Of a stretch of 64,000 nt of DNA, positions 15,582-27,082 are shown in pieces. Source of the stretch: Methanolobus sp. ZRKC5 (GTDB lineage: Archaea > Halobacteriota > Methanosarcinia > Methanosarcinales > Methanosarcinaceae); assembly GCF_038446525.1 (NCBI RefSeq), contig NZ_CP151792.1, forward strand, positions 2,542,001 through 2,606,000, given 5' to 3'. The translations under genes were made by a program, and so were the position numbers. Each line of letters starts with the position of its first letter. The stretch's first letter is position 1. The notes under the pieces are model-generated. The model did no database searches, was not told the origin of the DNA, and was given only the letters and a program-made list of their open reading frames with translations.

Positions 15582-17231
15582 ATAGCGTTAACCAAAGGAC
15601 AGATCCCACGTTCGTTTTTCACGAAAGATAAGATCGTACAGCATCACATCGATTCATATAATAAATTTGTGGAGACAGGTCTGCAAAAGATCATCGATGA
15701 GCAGAAGATCATAGAAACCGACCTTGAAGACACCTACATAAAGCTGGGCGCTATCCGCGTGGAGAACCCGGTAGTGAAGGAAGCGGACGGGGCAATTGAG
15801 AACCTATATCCTAACGAAGCCAGACTCAGGAACCTATCATATTCAGCACCCCTCTACCTGCAGATGAGTGTTGTTGAGAACGATGAAGAGAAGGAACCAC
15901 AGGAAGCAAAGATCGGCCAGCTTCCTGTTATGATCAAATCCAAAATAGGCAACCTTACTGAGCTCAGTGAGGAAGAGATGGTGAAATTCGGTGAAGATCC
16001 ACTTGATCCAGGAGGATACTTTATCGTCAACGGAACCGAGCGAGTGGTCATGACCCTGGAAGACCTCGCCCCGAACAAGATACTCACTGAATTTGGTGAA
16101 AGATACGGAGATACCATCGAAGTTTCAAAAGTCTTCTCACAGAGAAGAGGATACAGGGCACTTGTTGTTGTAGAGAGAGGTAGAAAATCGCTTCTGGAAG
16201 TATCATTCCCTTCAATATCAGGACGTATCAACTTTATCACCCTTATGCGGGCACTTGGTGTAGAAACTGACGAAGAACTCGTAAAAGCAGTATCCACTGA
16301 CCCCGAAATTATGAAATTCATGTTTGAGAACCTTGAAGAAGCAGAGGTTGACAACATAGAAGATGCAATGGAAAAGATCGGCTCAAGGGTTGCATCAGGA
16401 CAGGCAAGAGACTATCAGATCAAACGTGCCAACTACGTAATTGACAGATATCTTTTACCACATCTTGGAAACGAACCAACCGACAGGGCTCCAAAGGCAA
16501 ACTTCCTTGGAAGAATGGCAGAATCATGCTTTGAACTTGCACTTGGAAGGCGTAATCCGGATGATAAGGATCACTACTCCAACAAGAGACTCAAGCTCAC
16601 AGGCGACCTAATGGAAGACCTGTTCAGGGTTGCCTTCAACAGGCTCTCAAGAGATGTAAAATATCAGCTTGAAAGAGCTAACATGAGAAACCGTGAGCTT
16701 AATGTGGTCACACTTGTAAGAGCAGATGTGCTCACAGACAGACTGCAGCACCCACTTGCAACAGGAAACTGGGTTGGCGGCAGAACTGGCGTATCACAGC
16801 TGCTTGACAGGACAGATTATATCTCAACACTTTCTCACCTGCGGCGTGTAATTTCCCCACTTTCAAGAGCTCAGCCTCACTTCGAGGCCCGTGACCTTCA
16901 CCCAACACAATGGGGCAGGCTTTGTCCTTCAGAAACCCCTGAAGGTCCGAACTGTGGTCTTGTGAAGAACTTTGCACAGATGGTGGAACTTTCAACCGGT
17001 ACTGAGGATAATAAGAAAATAAAGAACATACTCTATGACCTTGGCGTTGTAAAGACAGTTCTTAACTCATCAATAAAAGCACTCCCGGAATATGATGAAG
17101 AACTCGATGATTACCTGGAGGAGCTGGAAGTAAAACCCGTAGTGGAAGAGGAGGCAAAGCCAGAACCTATCGGGTACACGAACTATTCAGATTCACTAGA
17201 CGATGGCACAGGAGGACTTCTCGATGAATGA
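15582..17231 (+). CDS. rpoB2: DNA-directed RNA polymerase subunit B'' (N-terminal half of Rpb2), AUA start
   Basis: The N-terminal half of the catalytic beta-like subunit, split as in methanogens: lobe, protrusion and fork regions. The frame is open from after TAA 15552-15554, and the conserved N-terminus [20 protein letters not shown] lies upstream of the first usual start codon (GTG 15669). No ATG, GTG or TTG exists in frame between the stop and 15669. The best candidate is ATA at 15582 (then A-L-T-K-G), five bases after AGGTG (15572-15576), which matches the archaeal anti-SD. Other signatures are [14 protein letters not shown] and [31 protein letters not shown]. The stop overlaps the start of rpoB'. 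Confidence 0.93.
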   Translation: MALTKGQIPRSFFTKDKIVQHHIDSYNKFVETGLQKIIDEQKIIETDLEDTYIKLGAIRVENPVVKEADGAIENLYPNEARLRNLSYSAPLYLQMSVVENDEEKEPQEAKIGQLPVMIKSKIGNLTELSEEEMVKFGEDPLDPGGYFIVNGTERVVMTLEDLAPNKILTEFGERYGDTIEVSKVFSQRRGYRALVVVERGRKSLLEVSFPSISGRINFITLMRALGVETDEELVKAVSTDPEIMKFMFENLEEAEVDNIEDAMEKIGSRVASGQARDYQIKRANYVIDRYLLPHLGNEPTDRAPKANFLGRMAESCFELALGRRNPDDKDHYSNKRLKLTGDLMEDLFRVAFNRLSRDVKYQLERANMRNRELNVVTLVRADVLTDRLQHPLATGNWVGGRTGVSQLLDRTDYISTLSHLRRVISPLSRAQPHFEARDLHPTQWGRLCPSETPEGPNCGLVKNFAQMVELSTGTEDNKKIKNILYDLGVVKTVLNSSIKALPEYDEELDDYLEELEVKPVVEEEAKPEPIGYTNYSDSLDDGTGGLLDE

Positions 17232-19038
17232 AGCTAAAGTTTTCCTTAACGGAGAACTCATAGGAACCCATACAGACCCTGCAGAACTGATTGAAAATAT
17301 CAGGAATCAGCGCGGGGAAGGAACTGTTTCAGACCAGCTCAATGTCACATATTATGAAGATATTCATGAGGTAATAATCAACACAGATATGGGTCGTGCA
17401 AGAAGGCCACTCATTGTTGTGAAAAATGGTGAAGCCCTTGTGACAGAAGAAGAAGAAGGACTTCTGGCAGAAGGCAAGATGTCCTACGACGAAATGAAAA
17501 AGGCTGGAAAGATAGAGTACATTGATTCAGAAGAAGAAGAAAATGCGTTCATTGCGCTTTACAGGGAGCACATTACAAAGAACCACTCCCATATGGAGAT
17601 AAACCCCGGACTTATGTTAGGTATCTGCACAGGAATGGTACCATACCCGGAACACAATGCATCCCCACGTAACACAATGGGTGCAGCAATGGTCAAGCAG
17701 TGTATAGGAGTATCAACATCCAACACCAAGCTTAGACCAGACACACGTGCACATCTTTTACATTACCCACAGAAAGCAATGGTCAGGACACAGACCTGCG
17801 AATCAATTCACTTCGATGACAGGCCTGCCGGACAGAACTTCGTTGTAGCGGTCATGTCCTACGAAGGACACAATATTGAAGATGCCCTGGTATTTAACAA
17901 AGGCTCCATTGAAAGAGGACTTGGAAGAAGTCACTTCCTCAGGACATTCGAGGGTGAAGAAAGACGCTATCCTGGTGGACAGGAAGACAAGTTCGAAATT
18001 CCAGACTCCGAGTTCAGAGGTGCACGTAGTCCTGAATCATATGCAAATCTTGACATTGACGGTCTTGTGAATCCTGAGACAATTGTCGGTCCAAATGATG
18101 TTTTGATCGGTAAGACAAGTCCACCACGTTTCCTTGAAGAACAGTCCGATTTCGGCATCACCGTTGAGCAGCGCAGAGAAAGTGCTATTACAATGCGTTC
18201 TAACGAAAAAGGTGTCGTTGACACAGTCATCCTCACAGAATCAATAAACGGAACCCGTCTTGCAAAGGTAAAGATAAGGGACCAGAGAATTCCTGAGATT
18301 GGTGACAAGTTCGCATCAAGACACGGACAGAAAGGAGTTATCGGACTTATAGTACCTTTTGCCGACATGCCATTTACAGAGCATGGTCTTGTACCTGACC
18401 TTGTTATCAACCCACATGCCATCCCTTCACGTATGACGGTCGGTCACGTGCTTGAGATGATCGGTGGCAAGATCGGATCAATGGAAGGAAGAAGGATCAA
18501 TGCAACTGCATTCTCTGGAGAGAATGAAGATGATCTGCGTGCAACTCTCAAAGAGCAGGGATTTTCACACACCGGCAAAGAAGTTTTCTCTGATGGTGTA
18601 ACCGGCAAGAAGATACAAGCGGATGTGTTTGTTGGAGTGATCCTTTACCAGAAACTGCACCACATGGTAGCATCAAAGATGCATGCCAGATCACGTGGAC
18701 CGGTGCAGGTGCTTACAAGACAGCCAACTGAAGGTCGTGCCCGTGAAGGAGGATTGCGTTTCGGAGAAATGGAGCGTGATGTGCTTATTGGACACGGAGC
18801 TGCTATGACCCTGAAAGAAAGACTGCTCGATGAATCCGACAAGGTAACTGAGCTTGTCTGCGGACACTGCGGAATGATTGCAACATTTGACAGGAAGAGG
18901 AACGTAAGGTACTGCGCTAACTGTGGTGCTGAGACTGATATCCACCCTGTGGACATGAGTTACGCATTCAAATTGCTGCTTGACGAAATCAAATCCCTTG
19001 GTGTGGCTCCAAGACTGCAACTTGAGGATGCGGTATAA
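17224..19038 (+). CDS. rpoB1: DNA-directed RNA polymerase subunit B' (C-terminal half of Rpb2)
   Basis: A 604-residue C-terminal half of the split B subunit. I chose ATG 17224 ([14 protein letters not shown]) because GGAGG (17211-17215) lies eight bases before it; an in-frame ATG at 17203 has no RBS. It holds the hybrid-binding and wall regions, including [54 protein letters not shown] and a C-terminal zinc ribbon (CGHCGMI...CANCG). It overlaps rpoB'' by 8 bp and rpoA1 by one base, so the operon is tightly coupled. Confidence 0.96.
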   Translation: MNEAKVFLNGELIGTHTDPAELIENIRNQRGEGTVSDQLNVTYYEDIHEVIINTDMGRARRPLIVVKNGEALVTEEEEGLLAEGKMSYDEMKKAGKIEYIDSEEEENAFIALYREHITKNHSHMEINPGLMLGICTGMVPYPEHNASPRNTMGAAMVKQCIGVSTSNTKLRPDTRAHLLHYPQKAMVRTQTCESIHFDDRPAGQNFVVAVMSYEGHNIEDALVFNKGSIERGLGRSHFLRTFEGEERRYPGGQEDKFEIPDSEFRGARSPESYANLDIDGLVNPETIVGPNDVLIGKTSPPRFLEEQSDFGITVEQRRESAITMRSNEKGVVDTVILTESINGTRLAKVKIRDQRIPEIGDKFASRHGQKGVIGLIVPFADMPFTEHGLVPDLVINPHAIPSRMTVGHVLEMIGGKIGSMEGRRINATAFSGENEDDLRATLKEQGFSHTGKEVFSDGVTGKKIQADVFVGVILYQKLHHMVASKMHARSRGPVQVLTRQPTEGRAREGGLRFGEMERDVLIGHGAAMTLKERLLDESDKVTELVCGHCGMIATFDRKRNVRYCANCGAETDIHPVDMSYAFKLLLDEIKSLGVAPRLQLEDAV

Positions 19039-21695
19039 TGAGTGATTTTAAAATGAACGATATTCCATCTATTCCAAAAAGGATCGGTGCCATAAAATTC
19101 GGCCTGCTATCCCCTCGCGAAGTGAGGAAGATGAGTGTAACCGCCATCATAACTGCTGACACCTATGATGACGACGGTTATCCAATCGATATGGGTCTCA
19201 TGGATCTGCGTCTGGGAGTTATTGACCCTGGTTTAAAGTGTAAGACCTGCGGAAGCCGAGCAGGAGAATGCCCGGGACACTTCGGACATATAGACCTTGT
19301 TGCTCCGGTCATACATGTGGGCTTTAACAAGACCATACGCAAGGCATTGCGCTCAATTTGCCGTAATTGCAGCAGACTAATGCTTAGCCCTGAAAAGAAA
19401 GATAATTTCCTTGCACAACTGGTAACTTCAAAAGAAATGGGACACCTTCCAGACGATATTATTAATGAAGTCTTTAAGGAAGCACGTAAGTCAAAGAGTT
19501 GCCCATACTGCTCAACAAATCAGCTTGAGATCAAGTTCGAAAAGCCCAGTGATTATGTAGAGGACGGACACAAGCTCACACCAACTGAAATACGTGACCG
19601 CTTTGAGAATGTGCCTGACGAAGACGTGAAAGTCCTTGGAATGGATCCTGAAAGCGCAAGGCCTGAATGGATGATTCTCACGGTTCTGCCAGTCCCACCA
19701 GTGACAGTAAGGCCTTCGATCACCCTGGAATCCGGCCAGCGCAGTGAAGATGACCTGACCCACAAGCTAGTGGACATCATCAGGATCAACCAGAGATTCC
19801 AGGAGAACAGGGATGCTGGTGCACCACAACTTATCATAGAGGACCTGTGGGAGCTGCTCCAGTACCACGTTACAACATTCTTTGACAATGAAGTATCAGG
19901 TGTACCACCTGCAAGACACAGGTCAGGAAGGCCACTGAAGACACTTACCCAGCGTCTTAAGGGTAAGGAAGGAAGGTTCAGAGGAAGTCTGTCAGGTAAG
20001 CGTGTGAACTTCTCAGCCCGTACTGTAGTATCCCCGGACCCAAACCTTAGTATTAACGAAGTCGGAGTTCCTTTTGCAATTGCAAGACAGATGACAATAC
20101 CTGAAAAGGTAACAACAAGGAACCTTGAACTCCTGCGTATGTATGTGCAGCGTGGAAGCTCGGTACACCCCGGCGCAAACTACGCCATACGTGATGATGG
20201 AAGACGCATAAGAGTATCAGAGATCAACAAGGAAGAGCTTGCAGAGAAGATAGAGGTCGGATGGACAGTCGAAAGACAGGTCATGGACGGAGACATCGTT
20301 CTCTTTAACAGACAGCCTTCCCTTCACAAGATGAGTATCATGGCTCACCTGGTCAAGGTACTTCCAAACAAAACATTCAGACTTAACCCTGCAGTATGCG
20401 CACCATATAACGCTGACTTTGACGGTGATGAAATGAACATGCACGTTCTTCAGACCGAAGAATCCAGGGCAGAGGCTAGTATTCTCATGCAGGTGCAGGA
20501 GAATATCCTGTCCCCTCGTTTCGGCGGACCTATCATCGGCGGCATACACGACCACATCTCAGGGTTGTTCCTGCTCACAAGGAACGAGAATGCAATCACC
20601 AAGAATGCAGCTCTTGAACTGCTCAGGAAATCAGACATTAGAGTCCTTCCAGAACCTGCAAGTTACTCTGAAAAAGGAGAACCGCTGTGGAACGGAAAGC
20701 AGATCTTTAGTCAGATCATGCCAAAGGGACTCTACCTGGAGTTCCCGGCACAGGCCTGTTTCAAGTGTGAGACCTGTAAAAAGAGGGATTGTGAATATAA
20801 TGCCTATGTTGTCATAGAAGATGGAGAAATGCTTCAGGGCACCATTGACGAACAGGCTATTGGTGCTTTCAAAGGTAAAATCCTTGATAAAGTTGTAAAG
20901 GAATACAGCCCTGAAGCAGGTGCCAAGTTCGTAGATGACTTTACAAGACTCGCCATTCGTGGTGTGATGAAGACAGGACTTAGTTTCGGTATTAGTGACG
21001 AAGACATACCCAAGACTGCAAAATTGCAGATCAATAATCTCCTTAAAGACGCAGAAGATAGGGTAAGGACACTAATTGAAGCTTATGAAGCAAAAGAACT
21101 GGAACCTTTGCCAGGACGTACGCTTAAAGAGACCATCGAAATGAAGATCATGCAGGAACTCGGTAAGGCCAGGGACCAGACCGGTAATATTGCAGGCCAG
21201 CAACTTGGTCTTGAGAACTCTGCAGTGTTGATGGCAAAGTCAGGTGCAAGAGGTTCAATGCTTAACCTTACCCAGATGGCCGCATGTGTCGGACAACAGG
21301 CTGTTCGTGGTGAAAGGATAAGAAGAGGTTATGCAGGAAGGACACTTCCACACTTTGACAAAGGTGACCTTGGTGCAGATGCTCACGGATTCGTCAAAGC
21401 AAGTTACAAGAGCGGACTTAATCCGACAGAATATTTCTTCCACGCAATTGGTGGTCGTGAAGGTCTTGTGGACACTGCAGTCCGTACTTCCCAATCAGGT
21501 TACCTGCAAAGAAGACTTGTAAACGCGTTGCAGGATCTTGAGGTCCAGTATGACGGTTCAGTACGTGAGACACGTGGTGTGGTCGTCCAATTCAAATACG
21601 GAGAAGACGGCATAGATTCTACAAAGAGTGACTACAGTAAACCTGAGGCAATTCACAGGATTGTCAGAATGGTCACCGGGAAAGAGGTGAACTAA
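19038..21695 (+). CDS. rpoA1: DNA-directed RNA polymerase subunit A' (N-terminal part of Rpb1)
   Basis: An 885-residue subunit with clamp, active site and bridge region. The N-terminal zinc clusters are CKTCGSRAGECPGHFGH and CRNC plus CPYC. The absolutely conserved catalytic loop NADFDGDEMNMH sits near residue 457 and holds the three Mg-binding aspartates. RQPSLHKMSIMAHLVKVLP and ENSAVLMAKSGARGSMLNLTQMAACVGQQ (bridge and funnel) are typical. Its start overlaps the rpoB' stop as TAATG. Confidence 0.97.
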   Translation: MSDFKMNDIPSIPKRIGAIKFGLLSPREVRKMSVTAIITADTYDDDGYPIDMGLMDLRLGVIDPGLKCKTCGSRAGECPGHFGHIDLVAPVIHVGFNKTIRKALRSICRNCSRLMLSPEKKDNFLAQLVTSKEMGHLPDDIINEVFKEARKSKSCPYCSTNQLEIKFEKPSDYVEDGHKLTPTEIRDRFENVPDEDVKVLGMDPESARPEWMILTVLPVPPVTVRPSITLESGQRSEDDLTHKLVDIIRINQRFQENRDAGAPQLIIEDLWELLQYHVTTFFDNEVSGVPPARHRSGRPLKTLTQRLKGKEGRFRGSLSGKRVNFSARTVVSPDPNLSINEVGVPFAIARQMTIPEKVTTRNLELLRMYVQRGSSVHPGANYAIRDDGRRIRVSEINKEELAEKIEVGWTVERQVMDGDIVLFNRQPSLHKMSIMAHLVKVLPNKTFRLNPAVCAPYNADFDGDEMNMHVLQTEESRAEASILMQVQENILSPRFGGPIIGGIHDHISGLFLLTRNENAITKNAALELLRKSDIRVLPEPASYSEKGEPLWNGKQIFSQIMPKGLYLEFPAQACFKCETCKKRDCEYNAYVVIEDGEMLQGTIDEQAIGAFKGKILDKVVKEYSPEAGAKFVDDFTRLAIRGVMKTGLSFGISDEDIPKTAKLQINNLLKDAEDRVRTLIEAYEAKELEPLPGRTLKETIEMKIMQELGKARDQTGNIAGQQLGLENSAVLMAKSGARGSMLNLTQMAACVGQQAVRGERIRRGYAGRTLPHFDKGDLGADAHGFVKASYKSGLNPTEYFFHAIGGREGLVDTAVRTSQSGYLQRRLVNALQDLEVQYDGSVRETRGVVVQFKYGEDGIDSTKSDYSKPEAIHRIVRMVTGKEVN

Positions 21696-22838
21696 ATGAC
21701 GATTAGTGAAGCTACTATAGATTCAATGACATCTCAACTGGATCTGCCTAAGAACATCATGGAGACATTGAAAGATGACGTGATGAAAGTAGGCGTTACA
21801 AAGAAAGAGTTGGAGGATATTATCGAGCGTGTGAAGGACAGCTACGAATATGCGTGTGTGGAACCATGTGAAGCAGTGGGTGTTGTGTCAGCACAATCCA
21901 TTGGCGAACCAGGCACACAGATGACCATGCGTACTTTCCACTACGCTGGTGTCGCTGAAATTAACGTTACTCTAGGTCTGCCACGTCTCATTGAGATTGT
22001 TGATGCAAGGAAACAACCAAGCACACCAATGATGACCATCGCACTGGAAGAAGAATATGCAACTGATAGAGACAAGGCACGTCAGCTTGCATGGGAAATT
22101 GAGGCAACCCATATAGAACATCTCGCAGACATCACCACAGACCTTGCAAATATGCAACTTATCATTGATCTGCACGAGAAAACATTGATACACAGAGCAC
22201 TAAATGCAACTGATATTGCAGAAGGTCTTCATGAAGAACTTGGTGTCATGGTCAATGTATCAGACAGTATTGCAAATCAGGTAATAGTAACTCCAAACGC
22301 ACCCTCATACCGCGAACTTCTTCAGCTGGCAAAGAACATCCATTCTATAACACTAAAGGGTATTGAAGGAATTAAAAGAGTAGTCATCAGGAAAGATGGG
22401 GACGAATATACGCTTTATACTGAAGGTTCACAGCTTAAAGAAGTACTTCAGATAGAAGGAATAGATGCTACAAGGACATATACCAACAACATCGGAGAGA
22501 TATACGAAGTGTTTGGTATCGAAGCTGCAAGAAATGCGATCATAAAAGAAGCTACTGACACACTTGCAGAGCAGGGTCTTACTGTTGATATCAGACACAT
22601 AATGCTTGTATCTGACATCATGTGTTGTGATGGAGAAGTAAAACAGATCGGAAGACATGGAATTTCAGGAGAGAAGGCCAGTGTATTTGCACGTGCCGCC
22701 TTTGAAGTTACTGTAACCCATCTGCTTGATGCCGGTATGCGTGGAGATCGCGATGAACTTAATGGTGTTACCGAGAATATTATAGTAGGACAGCCTATTA
22801 AACTGGGCACAGGAGATGTTCATCTTGTTACGAGATGA
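21696..22838 (+). CDS. rpoA2: DNA-directed RNA polymerase subunit A'' (C-terminal part of Rpb1)
   Basis: A 380-residue C-terminal portion of the largest subunit. It begins directly after the rpoA1 stop. The trigger-loop segment [42 protein letters not shown] is complete, and the jaw and C-terminal cleft regions follow, ending with [32 protein letters not shown]. Length and order are as in other euryarchaea. Confidence 0.96.
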   Translation: MTISEATIDSMTSQLDLPKNIMETLKDDVMKVGVTKKELEDIIERVKDSYEYACVEPCEAVGVVSAQSIGEPGTQMTMRTFHYAGVAEINVTLGLPRLIEIVDARKQPSTPMMTIALEEEYATDRDKARQLAWEIEATHIEHLADITTDLANMQLIIDLHEKTLIHRALNATDIAEGLHEELGVMVNVSDSIANQVIVTPNAPSYRELLQLAKNIHSITLKGIEGIKRVVIRKDGDEYTLYTEGSQLKEVLQIEGIDATRTYTNNIGEIYEVFGIEAARNAIIKEATDTLAEQGLTVDIRHIMLVSDIMCCDGEVKQIGRHGISGEKASVFARAAFEVTVTHLLDAGMRGDRDELNGVTENIIVGQPIKLGTGDVHLVTR

Positions 22839-22937
22839 ACTTCCAATATTATAATACAAAGAACAACCAGAAAGTTGATATACGGAATCACTTATTAATA
22901 CAAATCTCAAACTGACATTATAAATGAGTTGACATAA

Positions 22938-23228
22938 ATGGATATTAACATTGACAAAGCACTGATCAAAGTGATCAGAACCGGAAAGGTGATAATTGGA
23001 TCTAACAGGACTATCGATGCTGCCATGAACAATGAAGCAAAAATGGTCATACTTGCCGCAAACTGCCCTGCAGATGTAAGAGCAAAGATCGAAAGCCTAG
23101 ATGTACCGATACTTAACTACTCCGGCACAGGAACAGAACTTGGACCTGCCTGCGGAAAACCATTTCTCATTGCTGCAATGGCCGTCATTGATAGCGGTGA
23201 ATCTGATATTCTGGCTGCCGCTGCTTAA
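22938..23228 (+). CDS. rpl30e: Ribosomal protein L30e (eL30)
   Basis: A 96-residue L7Ae/L30e-fold RNA-binding protein of the large subunit. [44 protein letters not shown] and [21 protein letters not shown] are family hallmarks. It sits 99 bp after rpoA2 and 14 bp before nusA, the conserved euryarchaeal order. Confidence 0.95.
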   Translation: MDINIDKALIKVIRTGKVIIGSNRTIDAAMNNEAKMVILAANCPADVRAKIESLDVPILNYSGTGTELGPACGKPFLIAAMAVIDSGESDILAAAA

Positions 23229-23242
23229 AGGAGTTGCGATAT

Positions 23243-23668
23243 TTGGGCGAGATCAGGTTATCCACTGAAAGCATCAGGTATATCGCATTATTTGAAAATG
23301 TCACAGGTGCAGCGGTTAAAGATTGCATTATCGATGACGATAGAATAATATATGTGATAAACACAGGCGATATGGGTGCTGCTATCGGAAGAAACGGGGA
23401 CCACATTAACCGTGTGAAGAAAACAGTGGATAAACTTATCGATCTTGTCGAATACTCGGACGAACCTGCTACGTTCATAAAGAACGCATTCGGTCCGGTA
23501 TCGGTCAAATCGGTGAACATCACAAGCAGGAACAATAAGCGATTGGCTTATGTAGAAGTATCTAATAAAGACAAGGGTCTTGCCATAGGACGGAATGGGA
23601 AAAACATTGAAAAGGTAAAACTTGTCGCTAAGAGGCATCATGATATAGATGATGTCATCCTGCAGTGA
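23243..23668 (+). CDS. nusA: Transcription elongation factor NusA (archaeal, KH domains only)
   Basis: A 141-residue archaeal NusA made of two KH domains with GxxG loops in [16 protein letters not shown] and [16 protein letters not shown]. It binds RNA and acts with RNA polymerase. I chose TTG 23243 ([18 protein letters not shown]) because GGAG (23230-23233) is nine bases upstream; TTG 23234 abuts the SD. The bacterial NusA N-terminal and S1 domains are absent, as usual in archaea. Confidence 0.93.
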   Translation: MGEIRLSTESIRYIALFENVTGAAVKDCIIDDDRIIYVINTGDMGAAIGRNGDHINRVKKTVDKLIDLVEYSDEPATFIKNAFGPVSVKSVNITSRNNKRLAYVEVSNKDKGLAIGRNGKNIEKVKLVAKRHHDIDDVILQ

Positions 23669-23721
23669 TAATTCAAATAATATCATATACTCATCAAAGA
23701 CATAGATTGGAGGACATAATT

Positions 23722-24150
23722 ATGCCAAATGGAAAATACGCAGCTCATACACTTCAACGCATGCGAAAGGATGCAAGATGGAAAGATTCACGCTATAACA
23801 GGCGTACACTCGGACTTGACGTTAAAGCGGACCCTCTTGGAGGCGCACCTCAGGGAAGAGGCATTGTGCTTGAGAAAGTAGGAATCGAGGCTAAGCAGCC
23901 AAACTCAGCTATCAGGAAATGTGTTAGAATACAGTTGATCAAGAACGGACGTCAGGTGTCAGCTTTCTGCCCTGGTGACGGTGCTATCAACTTTATCGAC
24001 GAGCACGATGAAGTTACAGTAGAGAGAATTGGTGGCCGTATGGGTGGTGCAATGGGTGATATTCCCGGAGTACGCTTCAAGGTCACTGCTGTAAACAATG
24101 TATGCTTAAGAGAGATGGTTATTGGCCGAAAAGAGAAACCAAGGAGATAA
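23722..24150 (+). CDS. rps12: Ribosomal protein S12 (uS12)
   Basis: A 142-residue S12. The start ATG 23722 ([17 protein letters not shown]) follows GGAGGA at 23709-23714; an upstream in-frame ATG at 23665 would add a nonconserved leader. The decoding-centre loop [15 protein letters not shown] and the [17 protein letters not shown] stretch are conserved. The next gene, rps7, begins five bases after the stop codon. Confidence 0.97.
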   Translation: MPNGKYAAHTLQRMRKDARWKDSRYNRRTLGLDVKADPLGGAPQGRGIVLEKVGIEAKQPNSAIRKCVRIQLIKNGRQVSAFCPGDGAINFIDEHDEVTVERIGGRMGGAMGDIPGVRFKVTAVNNVCLREMVIGRKEKPRR

Positions 24151-24154
24151 TTAA

Positions 24155-24715
24155 ATGTACAAGTTATTTGAAAAATGGGATCTCACTGAAGTAGAGGTCA
24201 CTGACCAGGGAATTAAAAGGTATGTGAACCTCGATCCGGTGATTATCCCTCACTCAAACGGAAAGCATGCAAGACAGCAATTCAACAAATCAGATATCTG
24301 TATCGTTGAACGTCTTGTTAACAACGTTATGCGCAATGCGCAGAACACCGGAAAGAAGCAGAACGCAATGAGAGTTGTTTCTGAAGCATTAGACATTATT
24401 AGCACAAGAACCAAAAAGAACCCCGTACAGGTTCTGGTAGAAGCTATATCTAACGCTGGACCAAGGGAAGAAGTAGTTAGACTTAAGTACGGCGGAATAT
24501 CCGTACCAAAGGCAGTAGACACTGCTCCGCAGAGACGTGTTGACAGCGCACTCAGATACATTACAATGGGTGCAAATAAGGCTTCGTTCAAATCCAAGAG
24601 AAGTGCAGCAGATTGTCTTGCAGCAGAAATAGTTGCAGCTTCAAACCGTGATGCAAAATGCTTCTCCATCAACAAGAAGGATGGAAAGGAAAGAGTTGCG
24701 AAGGCAGCACGTTAA
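24155..24715 (+). CDS. rps7: Ribosomal protein S7 (uS7)
   Basis: A 186-residue primary-binding protein of the 30S head. [62 protein letters not shown] and [30 protein letters not shown] are typical. It lies in the str-like order S12-S7-EF-2-EF-1alpha-S10. Confidence 0.97.
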   Translation: MYKLFEKWDLTEVEVTDQGIKRYVNLDPVIIPHSNGKHARQQFNKSDICIVERLVNNVMRNAQNTGKKQNAMRVVSEALDIISTRTKKNPVQVLVEAISNAGPREEVVRLKYGGISVPKAVDTAPQRRVDSALRYITMGANKASFKSKRSAADCLAAEIVAASNRDAKCFSINKKDGKERVAKAAR

Positions 24716-24757
24716 TGCAAATCCTGCCACTTAGTAAATAAGGATAAGGTAATTAAT

Positions 24758-26956
24758 ATGGCAAGAAATGATAAAATGGTTGACCGTGTTGCAGCGCTCA
24801 TGGGCGAACCAAAGATGATACGTAACATTGGTATTGTTGCGCACATTGATCACGGAAAGACAACCCTGTCAGACAACCTTCTTGCAGGCGCAGGCATGCT
24901 CTCAAAAGAGCTTGCCGGTAACGCTTGCTGGACTGACTCTGATGCAGAAGAACAGGAAAGAGGTATTACCATTGATTCAGCGAACGTTTCAATGGTCCAC
25001 GAATATGATGGCGAGGAATACCTCATTAACCTTATTGATACACCAGGTCACGTAGACTTTGGTGGTGACGTTACACGTGCAATGCGTGCAGTAGATGGTG
25101 CTGTAGTGGTTATTGACGCTGTAGAAGGTACAATGCCACAGACAGAGACTGTTCTCAGACAGGCATTAAAGGAACACGTCAAGCCAGTTCTGTTCATCAA
25201 CAAAGTTGACCGTCTCATCAATGAGTTACAGGTCGACGGGCAGGAAATGCAGATCAGACTCGGCAAACTTATCGATCACGTAAACAAGCTCATCAAAGGT
25301 ATGAACGAAGAGCGTTACAAGGCAGGATGGAAAGTTGACGCAGCAGAAGGTACCGTAGCTTTCGGTTCAGCATTATACAACTGGGCTATCAGCGTACCAA
25401 TGATGCAGAAGACCGGAGTCAGTTTCCAGCAGATCTATGATTACAATAAAGCAGGCCCTGAGGAGATAAAGGAACTTGCAGACAAGTGTCCACTCCATGA
25501 AGTCCTAAACGATATGGTTATCAGGTTCCTCCCATCCCCTCTTGTAGCACAGGAAGGAAGGGTAAACGCTATCTGGCACGGAGATAAGGAATCCAATATC
25601 GGCAAGTCAATGATCAATGCGGACCCTGAGGGTGAGCTTGCATTCATGGTAACAGATATTACGATGGACCCACATGCAGGTGAAGTTGCAACCGGAAGGT
25701 TGTTCAGCGGATCACTCAAACGTGGTATGGAAGTTTACGTATCCGGTGCATCAAAAACTAACAGAATTCAACAGGTCGGTGTTTTCATGGGTCCAAAGAG
25801 ACTTGAAGTGGAGAACATCCCTGCTGGAAACATTGCAGCTGTGACCGGACTTAAAGATGCTATCGTCGGTTCAACAGTAACCACCCTTGACGGCATGATG
25901 CCTTTCGAGAGTATCACCCACGCAAGTGAACCTGTAGTTACCGTTGCAGTCGAAGCTAAGCATATGAAGGACCTTCCAAAACTTGTAGAAGTATTGAGAC
26001 AGGTTGCAAAGGAAGACCCAACACTTAAGATCACACTTGACGAAGAAACCGGTGAGCACTTAATGGCTGGTATGGGTGAACTTCACCTCGAAGTTATTGC
26101 TCACAGAATTGAGCGCGATAAGGGTGTAGAGATCACAACCACACCACCTTTGGTAGTTTATCGTGAGACCATTCGTGGCAGTGCAGGACCAGTAGAAGGT
26201 AAGTCACCAAACAGACACAACAGATTCTATGTTACAGTTGAGCCTCTTGCACAGGAAGTAAGGGATCTTATCAAAGCCGGTGAGATATCAATGCGCATGC
26301 CTGAGGTAGAGCGCAGAGAAAAACTCATGGCAGCTGGTATGACCAAAGACGAAGCTAAGGGTATTGCAGACATCTTTGAGAGCAATGTTTACATTGATGT
26401 CACAAAAGGTATCCAGCATCTCAATGAAACCATGGAACTCATCCTTGAAGGATTCCAGGAAGTAATGAAGGCAGGACCTCTCTCAAGAGAACCATGCATG
26501 GGTGTAAAGGTAAAGCTCGTTGATGCAAAGTTACACGAAGATGCAGTCCACAGAGGACCTGCACAGGTAATACCTGCATCCAGACAAGGTATCCAGGCAG
26601 CAATGTTAATGGCAGACGATACACTTCTTGAACCGTACCAGAAAGTATTCATCCAGGTGCCACAGGATAGTATGGGTGGCGCAACCAAGGAAATTCAGGG
26701 ACGTCGTGGTACTATCATTGATATGGGCTCAGAAGGCGACATGACCATCATTGAATCAAGAGCACCAGTGTCCGAACTGTTCGGATTTGCAGGAGATATC
26801 AGATCAGCAACCGAAGGCCGCGCAATGTGGAGTACAGAGTTTGCAGGATTTGACACACTTCCAACAAACCTGACAGCAGAAGTTGTTAGTGGCATAAGAG
26901 AAAGAAAGGGACTCAAGAAGGACCTACCACAGGCATCTGACTACATGAGTATGTAA
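24758..26956 (+). CDS. fusA: Translation elongation factor EF-2
   Basis: A 732-residue GTPase that drives ribosomal translocation. G motifs are [15 protein letters not shown] (P-loop), RGITID (switch I), [12 protein letters not shown] (G3) and FINKVDRL (G4). The domain IV loop [17 protein letters not shown] carries the His that is modified to diphthamide in archaea and eukaryotes. A hairpin follows at 26966-26986. Confidence 0.97.
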   Translation: MARNDKMVDRVAALMGEPKMIRNIGIVAHIDHGKTTLSDNLLAGAGMLSKELAGNACWTDSDAEEQERGITIDSANVSMVHEYDGEEYLINLIDTPGHVDFGGDVTRAMRAVDGAVVVIDAVEGTMPQTETVLRQALKEHVKPVLFINKVDRLINELQVDGQEMQIRLGKLIDHVNKLIKGMNEERYKAGWKVDAAEGTVAFGSALYNWAISVPMMQKTGVSFQQIYDYNKAGPEEIKELADKCPLHEVLNDMVIRFLPSPLVAQEGRVNAIWHGDKESNIGKSMINADPEGELAFMVTDITMDPHAGEVATGRLFSGSLKRGMEVYVSGASKTNRIQQVGVFMGPKRLEVENIPAGNIAAVTGLKDAIVGSTVTTLDGMMPFESITHASEPVVTVAVEAKHMKDLPKLVEVLRQVAKEDPTLKITLDEETGEHLMAGMGELHLEVIAHRIERDKGVEITTTPPLVVYRETIRGSAGPVEGKSPNRHNRFYVTVEPLAQEVRDLIKAGEISMRMPEVERREKLMAAGMTKDEAKGIADIFESNVYIDVTKGIQHLNETMELILEGFQEVMKAGPLSREPCMGVKVKLVDAKLHEDAVHRGPAQVIPASRQGIQAAMLMADDTLLEPYQKVFIQVPQDSMGGATKEIQGRRGTIIDMGSEGDMTIIESRAPVSELFGFAGDIRSATEGRAMWSTEFAGFDTLPTNLTAEVVSGIRERKGLKKDLPQASDYMSM

Positions 26957-26965
26957 TTGCGGAAA

Positions 26966-26986
26966 TTTGCAGCTTTTTGCTGCAAA
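26966..26986 (+). terminator. Hairpin between EF-2 and EF-1alpha genes
   Basis: An 8-bp stem TTTGCAGC/GCTGCAAA with loop TTTTT, ten bases after the EF-2 stop. It could terminate or attenuate readthrough. TATA-like sequence (TATATTATAA, 27047-27056) downstream suggests that EF-1alpha also has its own promoter. Confidence 0.5.
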
Positions 26987-27082
26987 AATCCTATTTTGTC
27001 AGAAAGGTTTAAACGTAAAAAGACCTATTATGGCAAATCAAACTGATATATTATAATTGATTTAAATAAAGGAGATATGAAA

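Noticed and set aside
15854-22910. Many long antisense ORFs in the RNA polymerase genes
   Set aside because: They are Ser-rich shadow frames opposite highly conserved coding sequence, with no RBS or homology.
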